Shown: in pieces, positions 43,756-51,852 of the stretch
Layout: each line of letters opens with the position of its first letter
How positions within the stretch are numbered: position 1 is the stretch's first letter
Assembly (NCBI GenBank): GCA_040755835.1
Contig: JBFMAB010000025.1
Coordinates: 124,001 to 188,000 of the forward strand
Origin: JADLDB01 sp040755835
Lineage (GTDB): Bacteria > Myxococcota > Myxococcia > Myxococcales > Myxococcaceae
Length of the DNA stretch: 64,000 nt
Reading direction: 5' to 3'
Notes under the pieces: generated by a model
The model's input: the letters and a program-made list of their open reading frames with translations, nothing else
What the model was told of the DNA's origin: nothing
Databases searched by the model: none
Made by a program: the position numbers and the translations under genes

Positions 43756-46700
43756 CTACTTCAACCCCGACAGCGCCTGCGTCGCCGCCGCCAACCCCTC
43801 CCGCCACGACACCTGCGTGGCGAGCGCCAGCGCCGCCTCGAGCCGCGTGCGCGCCTCCGCCGTCCGCCCCTGCGCCGCCGCCAGCTTCCCCAGGTTGAAC
43901 TCGATTCGCGCGAGGTCGATGCGGTCGTGCGCGCCGCGCGCCAACTCGAGCGCATCGAGGAACAGCTGCTCCGCGCCCTTCGCGTCCCCCGACGCGCCCA
44001 GCGCCCCCGCCAGGTTGCACAAGGCCCGCGTCTCGCCGACCACGCTGCGCACCTGCCGCGCCTGCGCCACCGCGTTCTCGAAGAATTCCTTCGCTCGCGC
44101 CGCCTGCCCCGTCTTCAGGTGCAGCCGCCCCAGCTGGTTCAGCATGCGCCACAGGAGGTCGCGGTCCTTCAGCTTCACGCCGGCGATGCGCTTGAGCGCC
44201 TCCACCAGCAGCAGCGTCGCCGCGCCGAAGTCCCCGCGCGCCTCGCGCGCCGCCGACACGTCCACCTCGATGGCCGCGCGCCCGTCGGGCGTCAGGTCCC
44301 GCGCCAGGGCGTCCAGCGCCTCGGTGAGCGCCGCCTCCGCGTCCGCCGCGCGCCCCAGCTTGAGCAGCAGCTCGCCCCGCTGACGCAGGCACTCGCCCTT
44401 CAGCCTCGGCGGCGTGCCCGGGGGCGCCTTCTTCAGCGCCTCGTCCACCAGCGCCAGCGCCGCCGGCGGCGACACCACGCCCTGCACCGCCGCCGTCTTC
44501 GCCGCCAGCTCCAGGTAGTGGCCCCAGGCGCCCACGTCCGTCACCTGCGCCGCCACCAACTCCGCCTCCACCAGCCGAATCGCGCGCAGGTAGCTGTCGG
44601 TGGCCGCCGCGAAGGCGTTGCGGTTGACCAGCCGCTCCGCCGCCGCCGAGAAGTACGTCGACGCCTTGCGCCGGTGACCCGCGGCCTCGAAGTGCCGCGC
44701 CATCGCCTCCGCGGGGTGCGCGTCGCCCGACGGCAAGCCCTTCTCCAGCGCCTCGCCCAGCGCGCGGTGCAGCGCCTTCGCCTCCGCCTCGGGAATGCCC
44801 GACGCCACCGTCTGCAGGAAGAGCTCCGCCCTGAAGGCGAGACAGCCGGGCGGCGACTCGACGTGCTCGAGGAAGCCGCGCCGCGTGCACTCCGTCACCG
44901 CCGCCTGCATGTCCTGCGCGCGCGCCCCCAGCGCCGCCGCCACCAGCTCCAGCGGGAAGACGCGGCCGAACAGCGACGCGCAGCGCAAGAGCTGCCGCGA
45001 CGCCGGCGACAGCGCGTCGAAGCGCGCCGAGAAGAGCTGCGCCACGCTCAAGGGCAACGTCGCACCCGGCAGCGTCGAGGACGAGCGCCACACGCCGCCC
45101 TGCAGCGTCAACACGCCCTTGTCCACCAGCGTGCGCGCCAGCTCGCGCGCGACGAAGGGGCTGCCCTCCGAGCGCTCCACCACCATGTCCACCACCTGCG
45201 CCGGCACCGGGCCCGACAGCTGCTGCTCGAGCAGCGTCTTCACTTCGGGGGGCGACAGCCCCCCAAGGGGCCGCCGCGGAAGGCGCTCGAAGCCGGGCAC
45301 CGCGTCCACCGGCCGAGCGCTGGCCACCACCGCGATGGGTACGCCGCCCGCCTGGCCCACCAGCTCGGACAGGAAGCCGGCCGTCGTCTGGTCCACGCGG
45401 TCCGCGTCGTCCACCACCAGCACCAGGCCGCGCGCCTTCCACGCCACGTCCTTGAAGGCCTGCACCACCGCGGCGACGTCGAGGCGGCGGCGCTCCTCCG
45501 CGTCGTAGCCGGTGGGCGACGCGCCCGTGCCCAGCAGCGCGGTGAGGCGCTTCACGTCGGCCGCCTGCACGCCCTTCGCCGCCAGGTGCGCGAGCCGCGC
45601 GTCGACGTCGGCCCCCGGCGGCGCGTCGTCCGCCAACGACAGGAAGCAGTCGCGCAACACCTCGAGCTGCGCCGCGCCCACCTGTCGCCGCGGCCGCGCC
45701 TGCGCCACCGCCAGCCCCGCCGCCCGCGCGCGCACGGCCAGCTCGTCCAGCAGCCGCGACTTCCCGAGGCCCGCGTCGGCGACGAACAGGACGCCGCCCG
45801 GCCGGCCCGCCCTCACCTGCGCCAGCAGCTCGTCGAAGCGCGCCAGCTCCACCTCCCGTCCCACCAGCGGCTCGCGCTTCACCGGCGCGCCCAGCGCCTC
45901 CACCTCGTGCCGGTCCGCGCCCTCGCCCGACGCGCGGAAGCGCACCGCGTGCTCGGTGGCGCGCTTCACCGCGCCGCTCACCGCCACCTTGCCGGGCGCG
46001 CACGCCTCCGTCAGCGCCTCGGCCTGCTTGAGCAACGGCGCGAGCGCCGCCGCGTCCACCCGGCCCTGCCCCGTCACCACCTCGCCCAGCGCGACGCCCA
46101 CCTTCAGCTTCAGCGGCCGCTGCAGCGCCGCGCCCAACTGGTTGACGAAGGCCTGCATGTCCAGCGCGCAGCGCACGGCGCGCTCCGGGTCGTCCTCGTG
46201 CGCGCGCGGGGCGCCGAACAGCACCGTCACCGAGTCACCGATGAGCTTGTCGACGGTGCCCTCGTAGCGCGCCGCCGCCTCCATCAGGCCGTTGAGGCAC
46301 CGCGTGGTGAGCTGCCGCGCCGCGTCCGGCGTGAGGCCGAAGCCGTCGAGGCCCGACAACGCGCCCAGCAACAGCGCGACGTGGCGCTTCTCCGCGGCGA
46401 GCGCGGGCGGGAGGTCCGTCAGGTGGCCCACCAGCTGGCTGGGCAGCACCTTCGTGAGCGCGTGGAGGCCGCCGGGCGAGTCGCCGCCCGCGAGGTTCGC
46501 GCCACAGCCGCCGCAGAACTTCTGCGAGGGCGCGTTGGCGGCGCCGCACGCGCCACAGGTGACGGCCCCGCCCGCGACGGCCGGGATGACGGCGGTGCCA
46601 AGCTGCTGCGTCGATGGCCGCAGCGCCTCGACGGCGCGCTTGAACTCGAGCGCGGTGGGAATCCGCTGTTCGCGTTCGCGGGCCAGCGCGCGCAGGAGCA

Positions 46701-47553
46701 GCTCGTCCACCTGCGCCGACACCGGCAGTGAGGTGACGCGCGAGGGCCGCGGCGGGTCGGCGGTGAGGTGCAGCCGCAGCAGGTCGGCGAAGTTCGGCGC
46801 GGCGAACGGGGCCTTGCCCGTCAGCATCTCGAACATCACCACGCCCGCGGCGTAGACGTCGGCGCGCGCGTCGAGGGTGTCGCCGGTAATCTGCTCGGGC
46901 GACATGTAGCCGGGCGTACCGCATACCAGCCCGGTGCCGGTGAGGTGGCCCTCGCGGTACTCCGCGTCGATGACGCGCGCGATGCCGAAGTCCACCACCT
47001 TGGCGAGGTCGCTGCCGTCGCGCAGCCGCGCCACCAGCACGTTTTCGGGTTTGAGGTCGCGGTGGATGATGCCGCTCGCGTGCGCCTCCTCGAGCGCCGA
47101 GAGGATTTGCGTCATCAGCGTGCAGGCGCGCTCGAGCGGCAAGGGCGCGTCCTGGTCCATCAGCGCGCGCAGCGTGCGGCCTTCGACCAGCTCCATCACC
47201 AGGTAGAACCAGGTGCCCTGACGGCCGAAGTCGTAGACCTGCGCGACGTTCGGGTGCCGCAGCGCCGACACCGCGCGCGCCTCGCGCTCGAAGCGGGCGA
47301 TGACCTTCTGGTCGCCCGCGTCGCCGGGGCGCAGCGTCTTGATGCACACCTTGCGGCCGAGGCTCGTCTGCTCGCCGACGTAGATTTTGCCCATGCCGCC
47401 CTCGGCGAGCGGCTTGAGCACGCGGTAGGGCCCGAGGTCCTGGCCCACCAGCGGGTCGACCGGCGCGGCGGCCTGCGCCACCGGCGCGCCACAGTGCGGG
47501 CAGAATTTTCCCCCGACCAGCTCTCCCCCGCAGGACGCACACGCCTGAGCCAT
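43756..47553 (-). CDS. Ser/Thr kinase - pseudo-cyclase - STAND-like ATPase - TPR protein
   Basis: 1265 residues in order: zinc ribbon (Cys5, 8, 18, 21); Hanks-type kinase (42-310) with EGGMGK loop, Lys72, HRDLKPEN (Asp166) and DFG 188-190, so active by motif; second zinc ribbon (Cys333, 336, 347, 350); class-III cyclase-like domain (about 390-560); ATPase with Walker A ADAGLGKS (592-599) and VLVVDDADR; and a helical TPR-type region to the end (about 900-1265). In the cyclase-like part the first metal Asp is Ala398 and the GDxVNxAAR segment is lost, although IGDSVTVLFGAP keeps Asp440, so it should not make cAMP. Such proteins sense signals in the cytoplasm. TAGCAT lies 10 bases before ATG. Confidence 0.88.
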   Translation of the reverse strand: MAQACASCGGELVGGKFCPHCGAPVAQAAAPVDPLVGQDLGPYRVLKPLAEGGMGKIYVGEQTSLGRKVCIKTLRPGDAGDQKVIARFEREARAVSALRHPNVAQVYDFGRQGTWFYLVMELVEGRTLRALMDQDAPLPLERACTLMTQILSALEEAHASGIIHRDLKPENVLVARLRDGSDLAKVVDFGIARVIDAEYREGHLTGTGLVCGTPGYMSPEQITGDTLDARADVYAAGVVMFEMLTGKAPFAAPNFADLLRLHLTADPPRPSRVTSLPVSAQVDELLLRALAREREQRIPTALEFKRAVEALRPSTQQLGTAVIPAVAGGAVTCGACGAANAPSQKFCGGCGANLAGGDSPGGLHALTKVLPSQLVGHLTDLPPALAAEKRHVALLLGALSGLDGFGLTPDAARQLTTRCLNGLMEAAARYEGTVDKLIGDSVTVLFGAPRAHEDDPERAVRCALDMQAFVNQLGAALQRPLKLKVGVALGEVVTGQGRVDAAALAPLLKQAEALTEACAPGKVAVSGAVKRATEHAVRFRASGEGADRHEVEALGAPVKREPLVGREVELARFDELLAQVRAGRPGGVLFVADAGLGKSRLLDELAVRARAAGLAVAQARPRRQVGAAQLEVLRDCFLSLADDAPPGADVDARLAHLAAKGVQAADVKRLTALLGTGASPTGYDAEERRRLDVAAVVQAFKDVAWKARGLVLVVDDADRVDQTTAGFLSELVGQAGGVPIAVVASARPVDAVPGFERLPRRPLGGLSPPEVKTLLEQQLSGPVPAQVVDMVVERSEGSPFVARELARTLVDKGVLTLQGGVWRSSSTLPGATLPLSVAQLFSARFDALSPASRQLLRCASLFGRVFPLELVAAALGARAQDMQAAVTECTRRGFLEHVESPPGCLAFRAELFLQTVASGIPEAEAKALHRALGEALEKGLPSGDAHPAEAMARHFEAAGHRRKASTYFSAAAERLVNRNAFAAATDSYLRAIRLVEAELVAAQVTDVGAWGHYLELAAKTAAVQGVVSPPAALALVDEALKKAPPGTPPRLKGECLRQRGELLLKLGRAADAEAALTEALDALARDLTPDGRAAIEVDVSAAREARGDFGAATLLLVEALKRIAGVKLKDRDLLWRMLNQLGRLHLKTGQAARAKEFFENAVAQARQVRSVVGETRALCNLAGALGASGDAKGAEQLFLDALELARGAHDRIDLARIEFNLGKLAAAQGRTAEARTRLEAALALATQVSWREGLAAATQALSGLK

Positions 47554-47563
47554 GGCTGCACCG

Positions 47564-47569
47564 ATGCTA
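47564..47569 (-). promoter_or_regulatory. -10-like hexamer TAGCAT, 10 bases before start
   Basis: TAGCAT on the minus strand stands 10 bases before the ATG of the kinase gene at 47553, without a ribosome site between. Confidence 0.45.
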
Positions 47570-47622
47570 CGTCGTCGCGCGCGCCGAGGCAGCTTCCACG
47601 GCCGGCTTTCGACGGGAGCGAG

Positions 47623-47703
47623 TCAGTCGTCCGGCGCGCCGATGGAGCTCCACGAGCCGACGATGTCCGCCGAGCCGAGCCGCGTCGCGGCGCTCGTCGT
47701 CAT
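47623..47703 (-). CDS. doubtful 26-codon ORF coupled to the mannosyltransferase stop
   Basis: ATG overlaps the stop of the preceding gene (ATGA) and opens MTTSAATRLGSADIVGSW, ending APDD before TGA. The overlap matches other coupled genes here, but the product is very short. It may be the front of a lost gene or a short regulatory peptide. Confidence 0.25.
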   Translation of the reverse strand: MTTSAATRLGSADIVGSWSSIGAPDD

Positions 47704-49187
47704 GGCAGCCTCCACGTGTAGCCCGGGAACGGCGCGCACGTCGAAATGCCCGGGAGGCGCACCAGCTCGATGCCCTTGTCCCGCGCGAGGACCTCCGCGC
47801 CGCTGCCAGGGAAGGTGATGACGTAGTTGAACCAGCCCCGCTGGTGCGGAACGTTGGGCGTGAAGAGCGGCGCGTGGGTGTGCAGGTACGTCGAGCCGCC
47901 CGTCCACGCGAGGTGCGCCACGTCGACGCGCAGCCCGCAGAGGTCCTTCTGCCGGCTCGCCGCCATCAGGAGGCGATTCACGTTGCCGAAGTCGTCCCAC
48001 GCGGGCGCCGCCGGCCGGTCGGGGTAGCTGCCGACGTCGCCCATGGTGAGGCGGCGCGCGGCGAAGGCGCTCTGCGCGGCGATGAGGAGGACGAGCGCCG
48101 TCAGCGCCCAGGCCCGTTTCCCCGCTCCCTGCCCCTCTCCCCACGGGGAGAGGGAAACGGCCACGAGCGCGCACGCCACCGGCAACACCGGGAGGACGAA
48201 GCGCAGCTCCTTGTGCGCCACCGCCATGTGCAGCCCGAGGAAGGCCAGCGCCAGCACCGCCACGCCCGGCGCGCGCCGCAGCGACAACACCGCGCCCAGG
48301 CCCAGCACCACCGTCACCGCCGGCATCGAGGTCCACAGGTGCTGCAGGTAGTAGCTCCACGGCGAGGTGCCCCAGCCCGCCGCCTTCCCTTCGATGAGGT
48401 TGAAGCGCAGGTACACCACCGCCGAGTGGAACCACCCGCCCCACTTCGCGCCTGGCGCGCCGTGCCACGTCGCCGCGTCCAGCGCGCCGAAGGCGACGGC
48501 CCACGCGACCAGCCCCGCCAGCACCTCGCCCACGCGCCGCCACCGCGTCGGCGTCTCCGCCTTCTTCTCGCGCACCGCGCGCGCCGCGAGGATGGCGAGC
48601 GCGCCCGCGCAGAAGACGCCCGACTGCAGGCGGAACAGTGTCGCGACGCCGAGCAGCGACGCGCCCAGGAGCACCAGCCGCCGCGAGGCCTTCCGGTCCA
48701 GCACCAGCGCGAGGCCCCACACCGCCGTCGCCGCCGCCGCGTTCTCACTCATCGCGCGGTGCCCGAAGTACAGCGCCAGCGACGAGAGGCTCCACAGCGC
48801 CGCCGCGCCCGCGGCGAACAGCTCGTGCGCGCCGAGCGCCACCGCCAGCCGGTACACGCCCCACGCCGCGCCGACGCTCATCAGCGCGAACACCAGCTTC
48901 ACCACGCGGACGTAGACGAACGGGCTGTCGCCGCCGAAGAGGGCGCACAGCTTCAACCAGAAGGCGACGAAGCCCGGCAGCGCCCAGCTGCGCGCGCCCT
49001 CGACGAATTCCCACGCCACCAGGCCGTGGCCGAACACCAGCCGGTGCGCCGGCTCGAAGGACTGGTACACCTCGTCCGGCCAGACGATGCCCTCGTCGCC
49101 GCCGAAGACGATGACGAGGCGCACGACGAGGCCCACCAGCAGGCTGGCGGCCAGCACGACGCGCGCGGCTCGCGACTTCGGAAGCAC
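47700..49187 (-). CDS. GT22-type (Alg9/PIG-B-like) membrane mannosyltransferase
   Basis: 495 residues, about ten membrane segments. The first loop reads WPDEVYQSFEPAHRLVFGHG and RSWALPGF, the acidic DE motif and context of glycosyltransferase family 22, best known from eukaryotic GPI and N-glycan mannosyltransferases; AHKELRFVLPVLP matches the second conserved block (HKExRF). It should transfer a sugar from a polyprenyl-phosphate donor to a lipid-linked or protein acceptor at the periplasmic face. A palindromic repeat at 48133-48154 is read through in frame as LSPWGEG in a loop between membrane segments. GTG start. It stands alone, with no other glycan genes nearby. Confidence 0.8.
   Translation of the reverse strand: MLPKSRAARVVLAASLLVGLVVRLVIVFGGDEGIVWPDEVYQSFEPAHRLVFGHGLVAWEFVEGARSWALPGFVAFWLKLCALFGGDSPFVYVRVVKLVFALMSVGAAWGVYRLAVALGAHELFAAGAAALWSLSSLALYFGHRAMSENAAAATAVWGLALVLDRKASRRLVLLGASLLGVATLFRLQSGVFCAGALAILAARAVREKKAETPTRWRRVGEVLAGLVAWAVAFGALDAATWHGAPGAKWGGWFHSAVVYLRFNLIEGKAAGWGTSPWSYYLQHLWTSMPAVTVVLGLGAVLSLRRAPGVAVLALAFLGLHMAVAHKELRFVLPVLPVACALVAVSLSPWGEGQGAGKRAWALTALVLLIAAQSAFAARRLTMGDVGSYPDRPAAPAWDDFGNVNRLLMAASRQKDLCGLRVDVAHLAWTGGSTYLHTHAPLFTPNVPHQRGWFNYVITFPGSGAEVLARDKGIELVRLPGISTCAPFPGYTWRLP
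48133..48154. repeat. REP-like palindrome inside the mannosyltransferase gene
   Basis: CCCTCTCCCC and GGGGAGAGGG pair perfectly over 10 bases with a 2-base loop. It is the same type of element as at 393-427, but here it lies within a coding frame and keeps it open. Confidence 0.75.
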
Positions 49188-49321
49188 GGTTGGGCCCCCT
49201 TAGCACCGGCGCCGATGTGGGTGTGGGGCGCAGGTTGGCGCTCCTCCCGATGACGTATGGAGCGGCCGGGCTCTCCACGCGACACTGTCTTCCGTCACCC
49301 ACCCACTCCGGGAGCAACGCC

Positions 49322-49585
49322 ATGGCGAAACTGAACAAGAAGCAGCTGCTGAAGAAGGCCCGCGGTCAGGGCATGACCGAGTACATCATCATCGTCGCGC
49401 TCATCGCGATTGCCGCCATCGGCGTCATCACCCTCTTCGGCGACAACATCCGCAACCTGTTCGGCATGTCGGCCGACGCGCTGGCCGGCGAGACGTCGGT
49501 CGAGAAGCGCACCACGAAGTCGAAGGGCGACGCGCTCGAGAAGAAGAAGCTGTCGAACTTCGCCAAGGAGAACGAGGGCTACTAA
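49322..49585 (+). CDS. Flp/type IVb pilin-like protein, 87 aa
   Basis: The start KKARGQGMTEYIIIVALIAIAAIGVITLFG fits Flp-type prepilins: basic leader, Gly at the cleavage site, then Met-Thr-Glu-Tyr with the conserved Glu and Tyr at +3 and +4 and a hydrophobic helix. A TadV-type peptidase would cut after Gly. The mature part is about 70 residues, longer than most Flp pilins, with a Lys/Glu-rich tail (EKRTTKSKGDALEKKK). No Tad assembly genes are in the window, so the machine must be encoded elsewhere. ATG chosen at 49322 since the upstream frame is not protein-like. A bidirectional terminator follows. Confidence 0.8.
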   Translation: MAKLNKKQLLKKARGQGMTEYIIIVALIAIAAIGVITLFGDNIRNLFGMSADALAGETSVEKRTTKSKGDALEKKKLSNFAKENEGY

Positions 49586-49605
49586 GGCCGCTCGTCGTCG
49601 GACGC

Positions 49606-49651
49606 GAAAACGGCCGCTCCCCGCGAACGCGAGGGGCGGCCATCGTGTTTT
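49606..49651. terminator. bidirectional rho-independent terminator
   Basis: GGCCGCTCCCCGCG and CGCGAGGGGCGGCC pair with small bulges around a 2-base loop, flanked by AAAA on the left and TTTT on the right. It lies between the pilin gene and the convergent small gene at 49694, and can end both. Confidence 0.75.
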
Positions 49652-49693
49652 CCGGCCCCCGAGGCGGATTTCTCCTCGAGGGAACGTCCGCGC

Positions 49694-49936
49694 TCAGGCG
49701 CGCGCCAACAGGCGCAGCGCCGCGCGCATCTCCTCCCACGCGCTGCCCAGCGAGAGCGCGCCGCTGTCGTCCAGCAGCGCCTTCGCCTCGGACGGCGACG
49801 ACGGGCCTTCCACGAGGCGAAGGAAGCGCGACACCACCTCCGCCGCCTCCGTCGTCGCATCGGGGTCCGCGCGCAGGTACCAATCGAAGTACTGCTCCAG
49901 ACGCTGCGCGACGGGTCGAATCGCATCGAGCTGCAT
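49694..49936 (-). CDS. small soluble helical protein, 80 aa
   Basis: A textbook ribosome site (AGGAGG, 6 bases before ATG) identifies the start. The product MQLDAIRPVAQRLEQYFDWY continues as an amphipathic helical protein with a central LVEGPSSPSEAKALLDDSG turn. No signal peptide, no Cys, no known family. A TATTCT hexamer at 49988-49993 may be its -10. It is one of few genes here with a strong ribosome site and a longer leader, which may mark high or regulated expression. Confidence 0.7.
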   Translation of the reverse strand: MQLDAIRPVAQRLEQYFDWYLRADPDATTEAAEVVSRFLRLVEGPSSPSEAKALLDDSGALSLGSAWEEMRAALRLLARA

Positions 49937-50076
49937 GGTGAACCTCCTCGAGGTGACCACCGCATCCGAAGCCGATGTACCGCCGTGAGAATACACCGGC
50001 GCGAACTCGACGTGACGACGAAGTGACGATGTGCCGCATGCGAAAACACGCGCTCGCACCTGCGCGCACAACCACC

Positions 50077-51228
50077 TCAGGCCAGGCGTGCGGCGCCGCT
50101 GGCGCGCACGAGCCGCGCGAGGACGGCCGCGGGCGCCTGCGGGCCCACCTCTGCCAGCAACGAAGCCAGGTGCGCCCCGCGCGGGCGGTCGACGTCGGCG
50201 AAGGCGAGCAGCACGTCGAGCAGCGGCGCGGCCGGTCCGAGCGCGGCGGGGACCGAGTCGTCCCACGCGGGCCACGCGCCCTGGATGAAGTCGAAGACGT
50301 CGATGGCCGCGAAGGGCCGCCGTCCGGTGGCGAGCCGCACCAGCAGCACCCCGAGGCGGAAGGCATCGCCCGGCACCCCCGGCGGCACGTCGCCGCCCAC
50401 CTCCTCGGGCGGCGCGACGCCCGGCACCGACAGCCCGTAGCGGCTGCGGCGCGGCGACAGCTGGCCGAAGCCGTTGCCCAGCAGCAACAGCGCGCCGTCC
50501 TCCGTCAACCACACCCGCCCGGTGCCCAGCGGGCCCGCGGCCACCTCCGCGCCGTGCAGCGTGGCCATCGCGCGCGAGAGGCCGACGCCCAGCGCCAGCG
50601 CAGCGTCGAGCGGCACCGCGTCGAGGCGCTCCAACACGCGGGCCAGGGTGGTGCCGCACGGCACCGCGCACAGGTGGTGCGGCCGCGGGTCGTCCCAGAA
50701 GGCCTCGATGACGTCGGGCAGCCCCGGGCCGCGCACGGCGGCGGCGCGGCGCGCGAGGCGCAGTTCGTGCTCGTCCAGCGCGCGCGTGCTGGCGGCGCGC
50801 ACCAAAGGCACGTCGCTGCCCGGCAGCTGCACGAGGTCGAGCTGCAGCGACTCCTCCCGGTCGAGCTCCACCAGCACCCGGTGCTCGAAGAGCTCCGACG
50901 CGGCGATGCCCAGCACCGCGAGCAGCTGCTGCACCAGGTGCTCCGGCGGCCCGTCCTCCAGCGTCACCGCGCCCGGCGCCTCGGCGTCCACCAGCACCAG
51001 CCGCGGCGGCCGCGGCAGCCGCGAGAGGAAGGGCGAGAAGTCCGCGAGAGCGAGCGAGCGCGGCCCCGGCCGCAGCAGCACCGCGTCGAAGACGCGCGTC
51101 GTCAACTCGCGCCGCGCCTGGTCGAGCGTCGCGACGCGCAGCCACGCCAGCCCGTTGGTCCGCTCGTGCAGGACGCCCGCGAGGGCATGCGCCTCGGCGT
51201 CATCGGTGAGGACCACCAGGAGATTCAT
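50077..51228 (-). CDS. pseudo-receiver / pseudokinase protein
   Basis: 383 residues. Residues 1-110 have the layout of a response-regulator receiver (LLVVLTDDAEA acidic pair, then FDAVLLRPG), but the phospho-accepting Asp position is Arg. Residues 150-383 follow a Hanks kinase: ALALGVGLSRAMATLHGAEV, where HRDxKxxN is replaced by GPLGTGRVWL; LLLLGNGFGQL in place of DFG; then APPEEVGG (APE) and GDAFRLGVLLVRLATGRRPF (DxxxxGxxLxxLxxGxxPF). Catalytic Asp, DFG Asp and the HRD are all missing, so it should be a scaffold or allosteric partner rather than an enzyme. Cytoplasmic. Confidence 0.75.
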   Translation of the reverse strand: MNLLVVLTDDAEAHALAGVLHERTNGLAWLRVATLDQARRELTTRVFDAVLLRPGPRSLALADFSPFLSRLPRPPRLVLVDAEAPGAVTLEDGPPEHLVQQLLAVLGIAASELFEHRVLVELDREESLQLDLVQLPGSDVPLVRAASTRALDEHELRLARRAAAVRGPGLPDVIEAFWDDPRPHHLCAVPCGTTLARVLERLDAVPLDAALALGVGLSRAMATLHGAEVAAGPLGTGRVWLTEDGALLLLGNGFGQLSPRRSRYGLSVPGVAPPEEVGGDVPPGVPGDAFRLGVLLVRLATGRRPFAAIDVFDFIQGAWPAWDDSVPAALGPAAPLLDVLLAFADVDRPRGAHLASLLAEVGPQAPAAVLARLVRASGAARLA

Positions 51229-51326
51229 GACCTTGGTGCAACGGTACGCCAGGCACACACGCGGCACCTTGAAAACCACGCCGGACGGAGAGGAGACTTC
51301 CAGCCGCTTCACCGGGGGGTGCCGGC

Positions 51327-51752
51327 ATGACAGAGCGTTCGACGAGCGGCCTGTGGCGCATGTTCTCGCCCACGCCGTCCAGTCCACGTCCATCGAGTCC
51401 ATCGAAGCCTGCGTCGGGCAGCCACCCGAGCGCGCCGCGCCCGCCGTCTGGCTCGCATGCGCCCGCCAACAGCAAGCCGCCGTCGGGCGCCTCCGGCGCG
51501 GTGCCCGGCGCGTACCCGGGCAGCTCGTCGTCCATCACGCGCGGGCTGCCGCCGGAGCCGAAGGGCAAGGCGCAGATGCTGCTGCAGCAGGCGATGACGA
51601 ACTGCGAGCACGGCGCGTGGGCCGCCGCGGAGACGAACCTGCGGCTCGCGCTCACCTTCGACCCGACGAACGCGGTGGTGAAGCGCAAGCTGGACGAGGT
51701 GGTCGCCGCGCGCGACGCGCAGCGCCGGGCCGCGCAGGCTGGCCACCGCTGA
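51327..51752 (+). CDS. TPR-like protein with disordered Ser/Pro N-terminus, 141 aa
   Basis: Residues 1-80 are Ser/Pro/Gly-rich (PSSPRPSSPSKPASGSHPS) and probably unfolded; residues 80-130 read QMLLQQAMTNCEHGAWAAAE, TNLRLALTFDPTNAVVKRKL, one or two TPR-like helices pairs. This layout is common in myxobacterial adaptor proteins. The gene is divergent from the pseudokinase gene and 100 bases upstream of hprK, in the same direction. Start at ATG; no strong ribosome site is seen. Function unknown. Confidence 0.6.
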   Translation: MTERSTSGLWRMFSPTPSSPRPSSPSKPASGSHPSAPRPPSGSHAPANSKPPSGASGAVPGAYPGSSSSITRGLPPEPKGKAQMLLQQAMTNCEHGAWAAAETNLRLALTFDPTNAVVKRKLDEVVAARDAQRRAAQAGHR

Positions 51753-51852
51753 CACGTGGAGGGCCGCGACGGGTGCCGCGACGCGAATTCGGCCTGCGCC
51801 CTGACCGAAGCCGCCGCGGCGCTTTGCGGTGCCGGTCAACAGGAGCACAATC

